Assembly: GCA_947646735.1 (NCBI GenBank)
Contig: CANTFK010000228.1
Coordinates: forward strand, 358,925-422,924
Length of the DNA: 64,000 nucleotides
Direction: 5' to 3'
From: Peronospora farinosa
Taxonomy: Eukaryota > Oomycota > Peronosporomycetes > Peronosporales > Peronosporaceae
Both the position numbers and the translations under genes were made by a program. Below are positions 34,379 to 45,871 of the stretch, one piece after another. The notes beneath the pieces are model-generated. The model saw only the letters and a list, made by a program, of their open reading frames with translations. It was not told the DNA's origin and did no database searches. Each line of letters opens with the position of its first letter. Position 1 is the first letter of the stretch.

Positions 34379-36715
34379 CCGGATGATATTCCTTCAGCCG
34401 CCCGACATAGAATGTCGGGTGGAGTCGCAGTGAAGAGGGGACGTCGAGTGTATAAGCGTCGCCAATTGCCTTCATAACCTTGAATGGACCGATGAAGCGT
34501 GGCGCGGGTTTACTCGCGCCCAGGTTAGTGACCGCAGAATCCCTTAAACCTTCCGTAAATAATAATACACGGTCACCTTTCTCAAACTTGCTCATGTTCT
34601 TTCTGCCATGTTTGTCAGCGTTCTCCTTCTGTTGGTCTACCGCAGATTGTAGTGTGTCGCGTACAAACCGGGTGATGGCTTGACGTTGGAGTATAAATTC
34701 CGACACAGCCATGTCATCAATTGGTCGCGCCGACTCAATCGGCGCGTAGTTGGCAGTAGGTGAACGCTTACCCGAAGATGGGTCAATCAATGTCTGCGCA
34801 GTCCATCGAGCTAATGGGGACACCACGTCTGATGGCGTCAAAGTGGCCGTCTTTGCTTTGGATCGGGTTACTGCATTCGCACTCAAAATACCGTGAGCTG
34901 CACTCGATCATTGTTTATCACCTTTATCCCCCCCAGAGTGGAGCCACTAGGTGTTGTGGGTCGCCCCACGGCCAGGACAGTAGGAACACGAGGGTGACGA
35001 GCCGATTTCACAAAAAATGGCGTGAGCCCTGTTGACGCGTGTACGGCGTTGTTGAAAGCGAACTCAGCGAGTGGTAACAATGCACTCCAACTTGTGAATG
35101 ACGTAGCATAACTTCGAAGAACGTCTTCGAGGACTCGGTTCACGCGCCCATCCGTTTTCTGGATGGACCGCAGTCGACATCAGCAGTTTTGTCCCGAGGA
35201 GCTCGAAAAGTGACGTCCAAAATGCGGACGTGAATCGCAGATCACGGTCCGAAACAATATTTTCTGGAAGGCCATGATGACGGAACACCGCGTCGATGAA
35301 GTGCGCCGCGGTCTCTGCCGCGGTGACCTTAGCGTAAACAGGCACGAGATGTGTCATCTTGCTGAATCTGTCAACAAAGACCAAGATGCCCGTGCGAACT
35401 TGGCTATCGGGCGCAAGCCTGAAGATGAAGTCCATCGAAACTGATTTGCATGCCTCTGCTGCAATTGGCAACGATCGCAAGGGAGCCTGTGTCGATGGAG
35501 ATGGCTTCACACGCTGGCATATTTCGCACGTTCGGATCCATTTGCGTACCCCCTTATACATGTGGGGCCAGAAGAAGTCTCGAGACACAGCCGCGAAAGT
35601 CTTTTTCGCGACCTAAATGGCCGCCAGCAGAAGCATCGTGATATTCGTGAATGATTCTTGCACGCAAATCCATGTCATTGGCAATCACCGTGCGAGGAGG
35701 ATCGAATTGGTCGATGCTATACAGAAGCAAATCGCCATCTAAACTGTATCCATGAATGTGGTCGCGCTTGGTTCGTGATAGAGCTACCAGTGCGACATCG
35801 CTGGGAGCACGCAGATACTCGATAACGTCTGCATAATCTGAATCGCCCTTGTTACGCTGCGACGATCTCATCAAATAAAGACGGCTCGGGTGTAACCCGA
35901 GTTAGGTTCAGCGATACACACATCGCACATCGGTCATCATCGTCCTCCTCATCAGTAGCCTGACGACTCAGAGCAGCCCGAGGATGGTATTCGGGACGTC
36001 GTGACAGAGCGTCAGCGAGAATATTAGTCTTGCATGGCTTGTAATGCACGACGAACTTGTACTCAGAGAAGAATGAGAGCCATCGTGCCATCCGTTGGGA
36101 CAGGTGTGGGCTCTTCATCGCTGTGCGCAGCGATGCATGATCGGTGTACAGAGCAATTGTACGTTCACCAATTAGATGCACGCGAAACTTGATGAGTGCA
36201 TAGCGCATCGCTAATAACTTCTTGTCGTGAACCGGATAGTTCTTCTCAGATGGCTTCATCTGTCGTGACTGATAACTCACGACTCGTTTACGGCCCTCAT
36301 CATCAAATTGCATGAGGGCACAACCGATTGCAAAATCACTGGCGTCGCAAACCACGTGGAACGGCTTGGAATCGTCTGGTAGGACCAGGACTGGCGCTGA
36401 CGCTAGGCTCTTCTTTACTGCTTCGAAGGCTACTTTATGCTCGGGACGCCACAACCACGTGGCGTCTTTCTTCAAGAGTGACGACAAAGGCTGGATAGAA
36501 CCAGCATAATCCTTCGTATACTTGTGTAAATAATTAGCCAAGCCGAGCCACTGGCGCAACTCCGTAGGGTTCTTGGGCGTGGGCCAAGAACAGATGGACG
36601 ACACCTTCTCTGGATCAGCTCGAACTCCCGATTTACTCACATAGCAACCTAACACCGTAATCTACGGTGCACAAAAGACACACTTCTTGAGATTCGCGTA
36701 CAACTTGTTGTCCCC
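33690..36715 (-). pseudogene. gypsy A2 pol (RNase H-IN-chromodomain), decayed
   Basis: RNase H (36655-35852) has CDASDFAIG, YTDHASLRTA and VHYKPCKTNILADALSR. The integrase zinc region and core follow (CQRVKPSP, SMDFIFRLA, VSDRDLRF); the DGQTERVN segment is damaged near 35150. The last frame (34886-33690, 398 residues) is intact and carries GPFKVMKAIGDAYTLDV and a chromodomain with VRWLGFPPEQDTWEP, the Trp that is a stop in family A. A TAG at about 36662 replaces a sense codon at the RT thumb. Confidence 0.85.
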
Positions 36716-36834
36716 CACAGGCCACTCTTTACAACCTCAAAGTGTCAATAAAAAAGCACTTTTTTCGACAACCACCAACGTAACGATTAAACGACTAAAA
36801 AAACAATCTAACGAAATAAAACCAAATAAAACCA

Positions 36835-38317
36835 ATGGCCCAAGAACTCCACCAACCAGTCGAATCAAATGCTACCGCTCAGGATGAAAATTGGAAAGCT
36901 TCTCTTATAAAACCGGTAAAAGATACACGTATACAAACTGAAGATGTGACAAATGTCAAGGGGAATGAATTTGAAGATTATTTTTTAAAACGAGAACTTT
37001 TAATGGGTATTTTTGAAAAAGGATTTGAACGTCCGTCTCCTATTCAAGAAGAAGCAGTGCCAATTATTCTCGCAGGACGAAATGTCATGGCTCGTGCCAA
37101 AAATGGAACCGGTAAAACCGCTGCTTTTATTATTCCGTGTCTTGAAAAAACCGACACTAGTAAAAAGCATATTCAAGTACTGATTTTAGTTCCAACACGG
37201 GAATTGGCACTTCAGACCTCAGCTATTGTGAAAGAGATTGGAAAACATATGGGGATTGAATGTATGGTCTCAACGGGTGGTACTAGTCTAAAGGACGATA
37301 TCATGCGTCTTTATCAGACAGTCCATATTCTAGTTGGTACACCTGGTCGAGTCATGGATTTGGCAAATAAAGGAGTCGCTGATTTGAGTCAATGCACTAC
37401 TGTTATTATGGATGAAGCAGATAAATTATTGTCTCCGGAATTTCAGCCCTTGCTGGAGCAATTAATTAATCATACGGCCAAGCAACGACAGATTTGTCTC
37501 TTTTCAGCCACGTTTCCAGTCACGGTCAAGGCATTTAAAGATCGATTCGTTGAGAATCCATACGAAATTCATCTCATGGACGAATTGACATTAAAAGGTG
37601 TGTGCCCGGCGCTTGTTGCGATCATTGAGCCACTGTTTACACCTCGGGCTGGATACCCGATTCCACGTGCCCTTTTCGGAGTGTCCCCCGTGACGCCCGA
37701 CGTCTCGAGCCAGCAGATTGAGCCAGCGAGGCGAAGAATGACGAAGTCCTGGTAGAAGCACTCCAGACATCTTACCAATCCTTAATGTTTGAAATAGACG
37801 GTCTGTTCTTCTCACATTAAAAGGTGTGTCTCAGTTTTATGCTTTTGTTGAAGAGCGGCAAAAAGTACACTGCCTGAATACGCTGTTTTCGAAGCTTGAT
37901 ATTAATCAGTCCATTATCTTTTGCAACTCGGTGAACCGTGTCGAGCTGCTAGCAAAAAAAGTGACGGAACTGGGATTTTCGTGCTTTTATATCCATGCCA
38001 AGATGAATCAGGCCCACCGTAACCGCGTGTTCCATGAGTTTCGTAATGGTGCTACACGGCACTTGGTCTGCTCAGACTTGTTCACGCGCGGTATCGATAT
38101 TCAAACGGTGAATGTCGTGATTAACTTTGATTTCCCAAAGAACTCGGAGACGTATTTGCACCGTATCGGTCGCTCCGGGCGGTACGGCCACCTTGGTCTG
38201 GCCATCAATATGATCACGTACGAAGACCGATTCAACCTGTACCGAATTAAGCAGGAGCTCGGCACGGAGATTCGACCCATTCCGCCAGTCATTGATCGTA
38301 ACTTGTACTGCAAGTAA
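36835..38317 (+). CDS. DHH1: DEAD-box RNA helicase, DDX6/Dhh1 family
   Basis: ATP-dependent RNA helicase of the cytoplasmic mRNA decapping and storage machinery (P-bodies). Exons 36835-37597 and 37824-38317 give 418 residues. Motifs in order: Q motif GFERPSPIQ (63-71), AKNGTGKT (88-95), [16 protein letters not shown] (193-196), SAT (224-226), [24 protein letters not shown]. Its length and C-terminal NLYCK fit short family members. A 210-bp dispersed repeat lies inside codon 255; it is flanked by 16-bp direct repeats and can be removed as a GT-AG intron, restoring [12 protein letters not shown] exactly as in relatives. Without removal the frame hits TAG at 37753. The 5' side is only about 120 bp from retroelement DNA. 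There is no second copy in the window. Confidence 0.93.
37604..37813 (+). mobile_element. 210-bp short repeat inserted in DDX6 with 16-bp duplication
   Basis: The repeat lies between two copies of ACATTAAAAGGTGTGT (37588-37603 and 37814-37829). A reverse-orientation copy of the same length occurs at 39353-39562. The duplication contains AAG/GTGTGT, so each side supplies a splice site: donor at 37598 and acceptor AG at 37822-37823. A pyrimidine tract (TCTGTTCTTCTC) and a CTTAAT branch-like motif lie near the 3' end. The long duplication suits a LINE/SINE-type retroposon; no poly(A) tail is seen. Confidence 0.8.
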
Positions 38318-38391
38318 GCAGCACTCGATGTGACACCAATGCTGTGGAGAAGATTGACTCAGAGGAAAGCAAAGGCCTTGGAAAGAGAGGT

Positions 38392-38640
38392 ATGAGGTGA
38401 GAGCTAGTGTGGAGGTGGGAGCTAGTGTGGAGGGGAGAGCAAGTGTGGAGGCGAGAGGAAACGTGGGGGCGAGAGGAAGTGTGAAGGCGAGAGGGAGTGT
38501 GGAGGCGAGAGGAAGTGTGGGGGCGATAGGAAGTGGGGGGGCCAGAGGAAGTGTGGAGGCGATAGGAAGTGTGGAGGTGAGAGCAAGTATGGAGGTGAGA
38601 GGAAGTGTGGAGATGAGAATGAAGAATGGGGGGTGGTGAG
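38392..38640. repeat. purine-rich minisatellite downstream of DDX6
   Basis: About a dozen 18-bp units of the type GAGAGGAAGTGTGGAGGC, some merged or 15 bp long. The open frames across it on both strands are translated repeat and are not called as genes. Confidence 0.85.
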
Positions 38641-40420
38641 GGAGGTGAGGCTGAAGGAGGATGGAAGTTGGAAGGCGGAATGGTGCGATGAGCGAGAGGA
38701 GTCAAGCAAGCTTTTGCTTGACGGGTGTGGCTGTTATGATCTATTCGCACGATGAAACAGAGATGAATGCAGCAGTAACATTAACTGATTTGGCTTCGTG
38801 TCAATGAATGCCGGGTTGGAGGTGTGACCTACTTTGTTGGTCAATCGAAGAAAGGAAGCTGGTTGGGAGCACTAGAGGCCATATTTGCCGAGGAAACGAG
38901 TGAGCAAGCACGAAGTGCTATGTGCGACTAAGAAATAAGGTTGCTGAGATGAAGACGACGTCTAGTTGCGTTGAGTTTTGGTAAGAGCAGGACGGCAGCT
39001 GAGATGGTGGTGTGCCCATAGAAGATGAAGATGGCAGACAGTAGCATGTATTGACGTGGCATTGAGCAGAAATGCTGCTTGCTTGCTGAAGGAGAAGAGC
39101 AAAGGTAGCAGCTTGAACCTTTTGGTCAACTGAGATCGTAGGGAACAGATAGTGGAGCCAAGTGACATGGATCGATCTAGTAATGCCGTCATCAAGCTAT
39201 GATGAACGACCCATGACAGGCTGGCTGTCAGACTTTAACTCATAATGTAGCTGGAAGGCTCGTTTGTGGCCGATCTGATCGGGTCGTGCCTTTGTTATTA
39301 TTCGAACGTCCGAGAAGCCGCAGCTTCAATTGCTGCAGTGCCATTACAGAGAGAGAAGAACAGACCGTCTATTTTAAACATTAAGGATTGGTAAGATGTC
39401 TGGAGTGCTTCTACCAGGACTTCGTCATTCTTCGCCTCGCTGGCTCAATCTGCTGGCTCGAGACGTCGGGCGTCACGGGGGACACTCCGAAAAGGGCACG
39501 TGGAATCGGGTATCCAGCCCGAGGTGTAAACAGTGGCTCAATGATCGCAACAAGCGCCGGGCACCACACCGATCAGTCCCGATCGACCGCTGATGCACCT
39601 GGACGGGGCCGATCAATTCACGTTCTTGGCAAGTTCACTTCGTGGGACCGAGATTCGCGCTCGGCGATCGAATCGGCGGCTTGAAGGCTGACGTAGAATA
39701 GCAGGAACTATTGGGGAAAGAGGGAATGATAACCGCGGTCATCGATCCTCTCCCCCCGGGGGTAACAGGGTTGGTGCTCCCCTTACGGTTCGCACGCTGC
39801 GCTTGCCCCCCATAGCGCACGCAGCAGAGGGAAAACCTCCCCCCTCTTATCCTGGGCCTCCCGTTGGAGGGACTTCCCGCCCTGGTCGGAGGGGGCCGGT
39901 TGACCGGCTCTTTGGAGGTCTTCGTCTCTTGGCCGTTGTTGCTCGAAGGCGCGAATTGGGAAGTGAGTGCCTTTACAGAGAACGGCTAATGATTTTAAGC
40001 ACATGGAGGATGCTTGCCCTGGCTCAGGATGAGATACATGACGACTGGAGCTCTGAAAGCCATACACGTGAGAGTTGGAAATGCCACGACTCTGCGACCA
40101 GATGTCCCCATCCTAGTATTCGATCCGTCGGAGGTGACGATGACGACTGTCGTTCCATTAGACATGACGTCTAGGCTGATTGCTCTGGTCGCGCAACGCG
40201 ACACTAAATGTCACTGACGTCCAGCAGGCGACGCGTATCACTAACATGTTCATGTAGACTGTGTTGTACACGCATCTGAGGCTCCTCGACACTTGCAAAT
40301 GATGTGCGCCAAATTCCTCTCAGCTACTATTTAAATACGTGACCTGCTTCGATCTACTCTCCGATCGATGCCAGCGATAAATACCTCTCTGTCTCTCTCT
40401 TGTCTCTCTGTCGCTCTCCT
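38641..40420. other. intergenic, with GC-rich putative transposon remnant
   Basis: Apart from the 210-bp repeat, this stretch has no recognisable gene. Positions 39563-39960 are GC-rich (runs such as CCTCCCCCCTCTT) and are joined to the 210-bp repeat, so they may be the longer body of the same element read on the minus strand; short minus frames there match no domain I know. Confidence 0.4.
39353..39562 (-). mobile_element. second copy of the 210-bp repeat, inverted
   Basis: It is the reverse complement of the DDX6 insertion over its whole length with about one mismatch. No flanking duplication is seen here. On the repeat's sense strand it is preceded by GGTGTGGT, close to the GGTGTGT that precedes the DDX6 copy. 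Confidence 0.85.
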
Positions 40421-41128
40421 TCAAAACTCCACCTCGGCAAACACACGGCGTCGGGACGCCACAGGCACGACCATGCCAAACTTAGTTACGGGTGGGATAG
40501 TCCACTCGCGCATACCACACATCTTTTGTGTCTTGACTGGTTGATCACTCCCGCTACGTGTAGGAAACAAACTACTGCGTTGTTTCTCGCCATCTTCAGG
40601 ACGCATCTCTTCAAAAGAGCGTTTAAGTCCGTCCTTGATACTGTAGATAGCTTCACTCTTCCCTTGAGTCTTGCTAGTAACCGGCTCCTGCAGAAATTCC
40701 CGCACGACTTGCACAAGTTCACGCCCCATTGTGCATGAACCACAGTGCAGTAGATTGCGTTCCATCAAGAGCGCAGACACACGCGCAACAAGGAACCGTA
40801 GCAACACATTAAGAGTGTTCATGGTCTCTTTCTCCTGTGCACGGAGGTCGCAAATGATCTCTCGGAACGCGTACTGGTCCACGATTCTTGTCACCCACTT
40901 GGTCAATCGACTCGACTTGTTCTCCTCGGTCTTGACCTCGTCTTCACCATTGCAATGACGTCCTTTCCCGAGATTTTCCAGTGCTTTCCAGAGTGCATCA
41001 AACTCGTCCATTGTCTTGTAGACGAAATAGACGCTCACTGAAGCAGCAAGTCGCACTTGAACTGCAAATTTCTCGTCTTTACCGCCAATACAGGACGTAA
41101 CCGTTGCTTCTATGCCACGTATATTCAT
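40421..41128 (-). CDS. hypothetical protein with PX-like N-terminus
   Basis: This is a single frame of 235 residues. Residues about 5-60 (KFAVQVRLAASVSVYFVYKTMDEFDALWKAL) have the strand pattern and the aromatic-rich YxVYKxMDEFxxLWKAL segment typical of phox-homology domains, which bind phosphoinositides on endosomal membranes. A Leu-rich helix (TLNVLLRFLVARVSALL) follows near residue 105, as in other oomycete PX-like proteins. The key Arg of the classical PX pocket is not clear, so lipid binding is uncertain. The C-terminal third is charged and probably disordered. The start Met is followed directly by the first strand. Confidence 0.55.
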   Translation of the reverse strand: MNIRGIEATVTSCIGGKDEKFAVQVRLAASVSVYFVYKTMDEFDALWKALENLGKGRHCNGEDEVKTEENKSSRLTKWVTRIVDQYAFREIICDLRAQEKETMNTLNVLLRFLVARVSALLMERNLLHCGSCTMGRELVQVVREFLQEPVTSKTQGKSEAIYSIKDGLKRSFEEMRPEDGEKQRSSLFPTRSGSDQPVKTQKMCGMREWTIPPVTKFGMVVPVASRRRVFAEVEF

Positions 41129-42884
41129 TCTTCCAAGTCGTTTGTGTGTCCTATAAATTTTCTTGAGAACTGCTTGCTATAAAAACTTGCAATCCGAGAC
41201 ACGACACCTCGATGGCACTTTACCGACTGAGAAATATCACTTCGATCGAGTTGAAGCAGACTGCCAAGTGTTAGAGAGCTTGAGGGCAAAAAGGACCGAC
41301 CAAACGCACTGGCCACAGCCAGGGGGGAGGACAAAGGACCGTCTTCGTCTTCTCGATCACTGGAAGTGAGCTTTTGGCAAGTGCCTGCTTGATTGTGTGA
41401 GATACTGGCGCTAGCAGCTTCAGCGCAACTTCTTAGCTTCATAGTTGAGTTGTTTCTTGCCGTCGCGTTTGAATATTGACAGTCCTGCACTCCATCGAGA
41501 TCTGATCGGCTTGTGATGATTGCTGCTATCATGGCTGGTCATGACTCACAACCAAGTGTATCAAACCATGTATGGATTGCATCCAACAAAGCTCATGTGT
41601 GGAACAAGATTCCTTCTTCACATAGTGATGTGTACCATGCCAGTCAATCCATACAGTCGCGAAGAGGTGGACACGGATTCCGACACTTCTGAACCATGAT
41701 TGCGTCCGTGTATAACCGTGTCTTGACAACGCTGATGACATGCTGAAACAGCTGCTCGTCGCACGTCACCTGGGCACACCCGAAGAAACGTACGTAATGA
41801 ATGGGCTATCCATGAAGTACCGTGGGAGGTGTGTTCATGGGCTCGACAAGTCATGCAATGATCAAGATGACTTCATGTGATCCGCACACCAGCAGCTTTA
41901 GCTGCTGTCTATGACATCTTTCCATGCAGTACTCTTCCGCTTAGCTGCGATATCGGCATACTGTTGGAGCCTCGCAAGCTTCTGCGTATGGATGGCTTCA
42001 GCGCAATCTGTCCCGTTTCTCGTGGTTGCAGCTCCCGTTTCTGCAGCTCGGCATGACATGGAACGCCAGTGCCGCTGAGCTGTCGCGTCATTGTAAGCTC
42101 ATTAACACATCTGGAAGATCGAAATGGACGCTGCGACGGCGAAGCTCAGCGTAGAAACCATGGGACAATTGGAAAGGCGAGGTGGTGCCTCAAGCACATC
42201 AGGTGATGAGGCACTGCTCAACTGCAAGAACAGCCATTAGGACAGCTCTTGGATGGACTTGACATCAGTATATGGCGCTATAAACGGACTGCGGGACGAT
42301 CGCCTTGATGGCACCATCAATCCATCTATTACGTTCGTCACGCCCGTTCTCTACAGACGCTGCTAGGAGGCTATCGGTGTCATTTAAACGGCACCGGGCG
42401 TCCGTCAGATGAGGATGTCTTGACAAAGTGCAGGTCACCTCGACCCAGAAGCTTTCTCTTTTCGGGAAGATGCATATTACTCACTTGACCAGCTCAGCTC
42501 AGCTCAGCTCAGCTCAGCTCTCTCTTGCCCTTGCAACTTCATTCCATGTGCCTTCAGAGATCAATGGCAAGATCAGCTTCTCGTCCATATCGCAATGGAG
42601 ATCATTTACTTGTTGTGCAAATGGTCAAAGTAGATCATAGACGAAGAACGCACTGACGTGGAAGTGAATATTGCTCCGAGCTGCTAGTCCATTTCAACCC
42701 ATGCCTGATCGATGTATACTCCAAAGCACGTGGTATTCAATATCGTCTAGTTGTAATACTTCCTTCACTTTAAAGCTAACGGACATACTGCATTCGTTGG
42801 CTGTAGGTTATACACGGCACGTTGCAGTGAGAAGATGTGATGAGCGGTGAGCATATTAAGGTCTGGTGCATCAAGATTTCCGCT
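41129..42884. other. intergenic stretch without a recognised gene
   Basis: Short open frames on both strands (longest 135 codons, minus, 41125-41532) have no motif, and codon use looks random. A simple repeat (AGCTC) x7 lies at 42491-42525. No RNA gene was recognised. Confidence 0.5.
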
Positions 42885-45871
42885 TCAAAACGTCTCAGAA
42901 ACGGAGTTGTTGCGCTTGCGTAATGCTGGTAAAGGTTGCTCAGGACCTCCGGCCATGCCTTCGGAGACCTCCGCACGAATCGTTTCGTAAAAGCGCTTGA
43001 ACTGAAAAGTATCCACCTGCTTGACAGACAAACAATTCATCAATACCCATTACATCCAAAAGATAGTACACAGAGGAATGATCGTACTTGGCTGCGTCGG
43101 AACTCGACGAGATACACACCGCGCTGGAAGAGAAAGACCTGCACAGTACAGGTCAAGAGACCAGCATACCGCACTTCGAGCTGGTAATTGTCCCAGTCCA
43201 TAGTCACATCCTGCGGGACTTTGGCACACTCGTACGGAAGCGGACATGGATGAACCTTCAAAGCGTTCTCAACATTGGAAAGCACCAATCGTGCCGGTAG
43301 AGCTGTAAGGAACCGTGTCGAGCGAGGCACGACGTCATTATAAGATGGAGGAGGGGCCAAACAAATCGCCTGCAGATTCTCCGGAGTAGCATTGCTCGTA
43401 GCGTCTGGTCCCGAGTTTGCTATGACTGCTAGTGGCTCTGTCAACGTGCGATCAATTGGAAAGCCAAGCTTATCATCGGCGGCCAAAACTGATTGCGGCA
43501 CAAGCGGAGGAGAGCGACCGAGGATGTTGGAAGAAACTCCAGCCTCGAAGACACTGAAGTTTCCTCCAATATCTCCGTTTGTGAGGTCCCTAAATCGTCC
43601 GCGAGCAAATCCACGCAGGAACAGTTCCGGGGGCGAGTTGCGTCGGAATCGTATCGGCATTGTGTCCCGAGATCCAGTCACAAGCGGAGGTGACACAAAT
43701 CGGTGTCGGTGTTGAAAAGTAGCTTGCTGCAATGTTAAATCAGCACGCCCGACTACGTTGTCACTGTCACCACTATCGCCAGCTTCTCTTGTAGCCTTAC
43801 TCGGGGAGAAGGATGGCATAGTAGCTTCACGGTCAAGCGGCTCCTGCTTGAAGACCGTCTGAGTACCAGTAAGCTTGCAAGCATTTAACTCATTTGTCAA
43901 AGCCGTCATCGAAGCATCGCCTTCATCTTCCAATTCGATATTGTTGTTGTTCTTTCGATCACGAGGAGAACTTAAAGGGGTTTGACCAGACATGGACAAA
44001 GTCTCGTCCACTGGCGGCATGTAGCCGACTACGCCTGCAAGGTGCTTGTTTACACAAAGACCTTGCTGTGGTGATGGCGGACAGCGATACGCATGATTGT
44101 GAGGGCTGGGCGATTTAGCAAGTAGTCTGGTGATGGCTTGCGGTGGTACAGAACCTAGTTGGCTGGCGTGCATTTGCTGACCCAATTCAATGTCATCCTG
44201 CAGGGTGTTAATCGTCACGTTCATACAACTCTTGTAAGATAAATGAGGCAATTGTGGTGGTGACTCGGGTGTACTGAGAGGTGCGCTATTCCTCAGCGAC
44301 TGGTCATCGTCCAATGTTAACGAACTTGACATTTTTAGCTTCTCGCCACGTACCCACACATGATGCTGGGTTTCCTCCACCGATAGACGCATGCATGCAT
44401 CTGGGTACAGTAACTGCGCAATCAGAGATTTTAGTTCTAGCGTGAAACGCGTTGGAAAAAACCAAGACGGGAACTCAACTACGTCCGTCGGGTCGTCATC
44501 GCTGTATTTGGTATTGTACGACCACTTGCGGAAACGATCATAGCGAACACACTTGAGTAAGTCCTTTCCAAATGGCAAACTACCCGCGATCATTGCATAC
44601 AAAATTACACCAATCGACCAAGCATCGGCCTTTGCCCCATCGTACCCCTTGCCAGTGTCCATAAGAACTTCAGGTGCTACATAGTGAGGAGAGCCAACGA
44701 CCGAACGTAACCTACGTATAGCTGGTTGATCAACTCCGTTTCTGTTGGCACCGTTGTTCGCGTTATTATCTGTAAAGGCAAAAATTGCCGATAGCCCAAA
44801 GTCTGCAATCTTTAACGTCGAGTGCTCCTCATTGTCAGCGAGAAGCAAATTCTCGGGCTTGAGGTCACGATGACAAATGCCTGAGTTGTGGCAAAATGCT
44901 ACGCCAGAAATGAGCTGACGAAAGTACAAGCGTGCACTTTCTTCATCTGTACCACAATCAAGCTTGATCCGGTCAAATAATTCACCGCCTCCAGCCAATT
45001 CAAGAACCAAAAAAGTGGTGCATTTACTATCTTGTACGAGTTCCAGTGCTTCATCGAGACGCAAGACATTTTCATGGTACTCCAACCCCGCCATATTCGA
45101 TATCTCACGATGAATCAATCGTCGAGTTTGTGCAAACTTGATAAACTTCAGTGGAATGCAAGGAATCTTGATCATTTGGTTCTTTACTTGAACTTCCTGA
45201 TACAATTCAGCTAGGTCTGTTAATTGTCCGTCCGTATTGCTTTCACATTGACTCAGGAGTTCACCCCACACTTGAATACATTGAGGCAGTGTAAGTTCTC
45301 GAACATGTCCTGTAAATGGATCTTCAACAGCTGCAATAGCTTGTTTCGACGTCGAGTGAATCAACCACCACACATTTTCCACACAAATCCGTCCCATTGT
45401 CATTTTTCTTGATCCAGCATTTGATCGTGAAGCATAAAATCGTCGATTACTTTTCCTGTCATTATCAGCTTGACAGTCCACCTCGTTTCGAGGCAAAGTT
45501 ATGACGGGTTTGCCCTTTACAGCAACGAGACATCGAGCCAATAGTGTACTTGGACATAATTTGTAGCCAACAGGATTTAATATCTTGATGGCTACATGCT
45601 GTTTTGTTCGTGTGGAAAACGCTTCGTACACTCTAGTACCACACAAAAAAACGACAAAACAATCACAAATTTAAACACTTTGTATCGAAAAACGTTCGAA
45701 AAGGTAAAAAACGTTCCGAAATGCTTGCAACATTTCGACTTACACGCCAGCTGCACCACCTCCGAGATATCCTCCAAGCTCATAGATAAGGTCATTATGA
45801 CTGTAAATGGCTTGGCCATCGTAGTGATCAACTTGTACAGTTTCTAACTTGCATCGCCATTCGTTCATCAT
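42885..45871 (-). CDS. Ser/Thr protein kinase (CAMK/SNF1-like) with KA1-like C-terminus
   Basis: Three exons by my reading: 45871-45744, 45632-43088 and 43016-42885, giving 934 residues with consistent phases. Exon 1 supplies the glycine loop (LGGGAAGVVYEAF, residues 36-48), which the large exon alone lacks. VAIK has Lys59; the alpha-C Glu is in HREISNM; then HRDLKPEN, DFGLS and YVAPEVL. An insert of about 130 residues separates VAIK from alpha-C. The middle is Ser/Pro-rich. The end (WDNYQLEVRYAG ... VYLVEFRRSQ, then across the 71-bp intron VDTFQFKRFYETI) has the look of a KA1/AMPK-type C-terminal domain, which binds membranes or holds the kinase inactive. All catalytic residues are present. 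It is divergent from the redoxin gene. Confidence 0.88.

Larger units (their letters stand above)
32697..36715 (-). mobile_element. diverged family A relative (A2), 5'-truncated
   Basis: On the minus strand: RT thumb, RNase H, integrase, chromodomain, polypurine tract, 3'LTR. The 5'LTR, gag region and most of RT are absent; similarity ends near 36715 inside the RT motif corresponding to NKLYANLKKC. It resembles family A in protein motifs and LTR termini but is clearly diverged in sequence. Confidence 0.85.

Noticed and set aside
37604..38317. Two separate helicase genes
   Set aside because: The two halves complete one DDX6 domain set, and joining across the 16-bp duplication restores the conserved junction.
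38397..38750. Open frames over the purine-rich repeat downstream of DDX6
   Set aside because: Low-complexity translation of 18-bp units, open on both strands.
41909..42091. Short minus-strand frames near 42 kb as a gene
   Set aside because: Small, no motif, and competing frames of equal quality.
45592..45831. A separate small minus-strand protein upstream of the kinase
   Set aside because: The region is explained as kinase exon 1 plus a 111-bp intron in another frame, which supplies the glycine loop.
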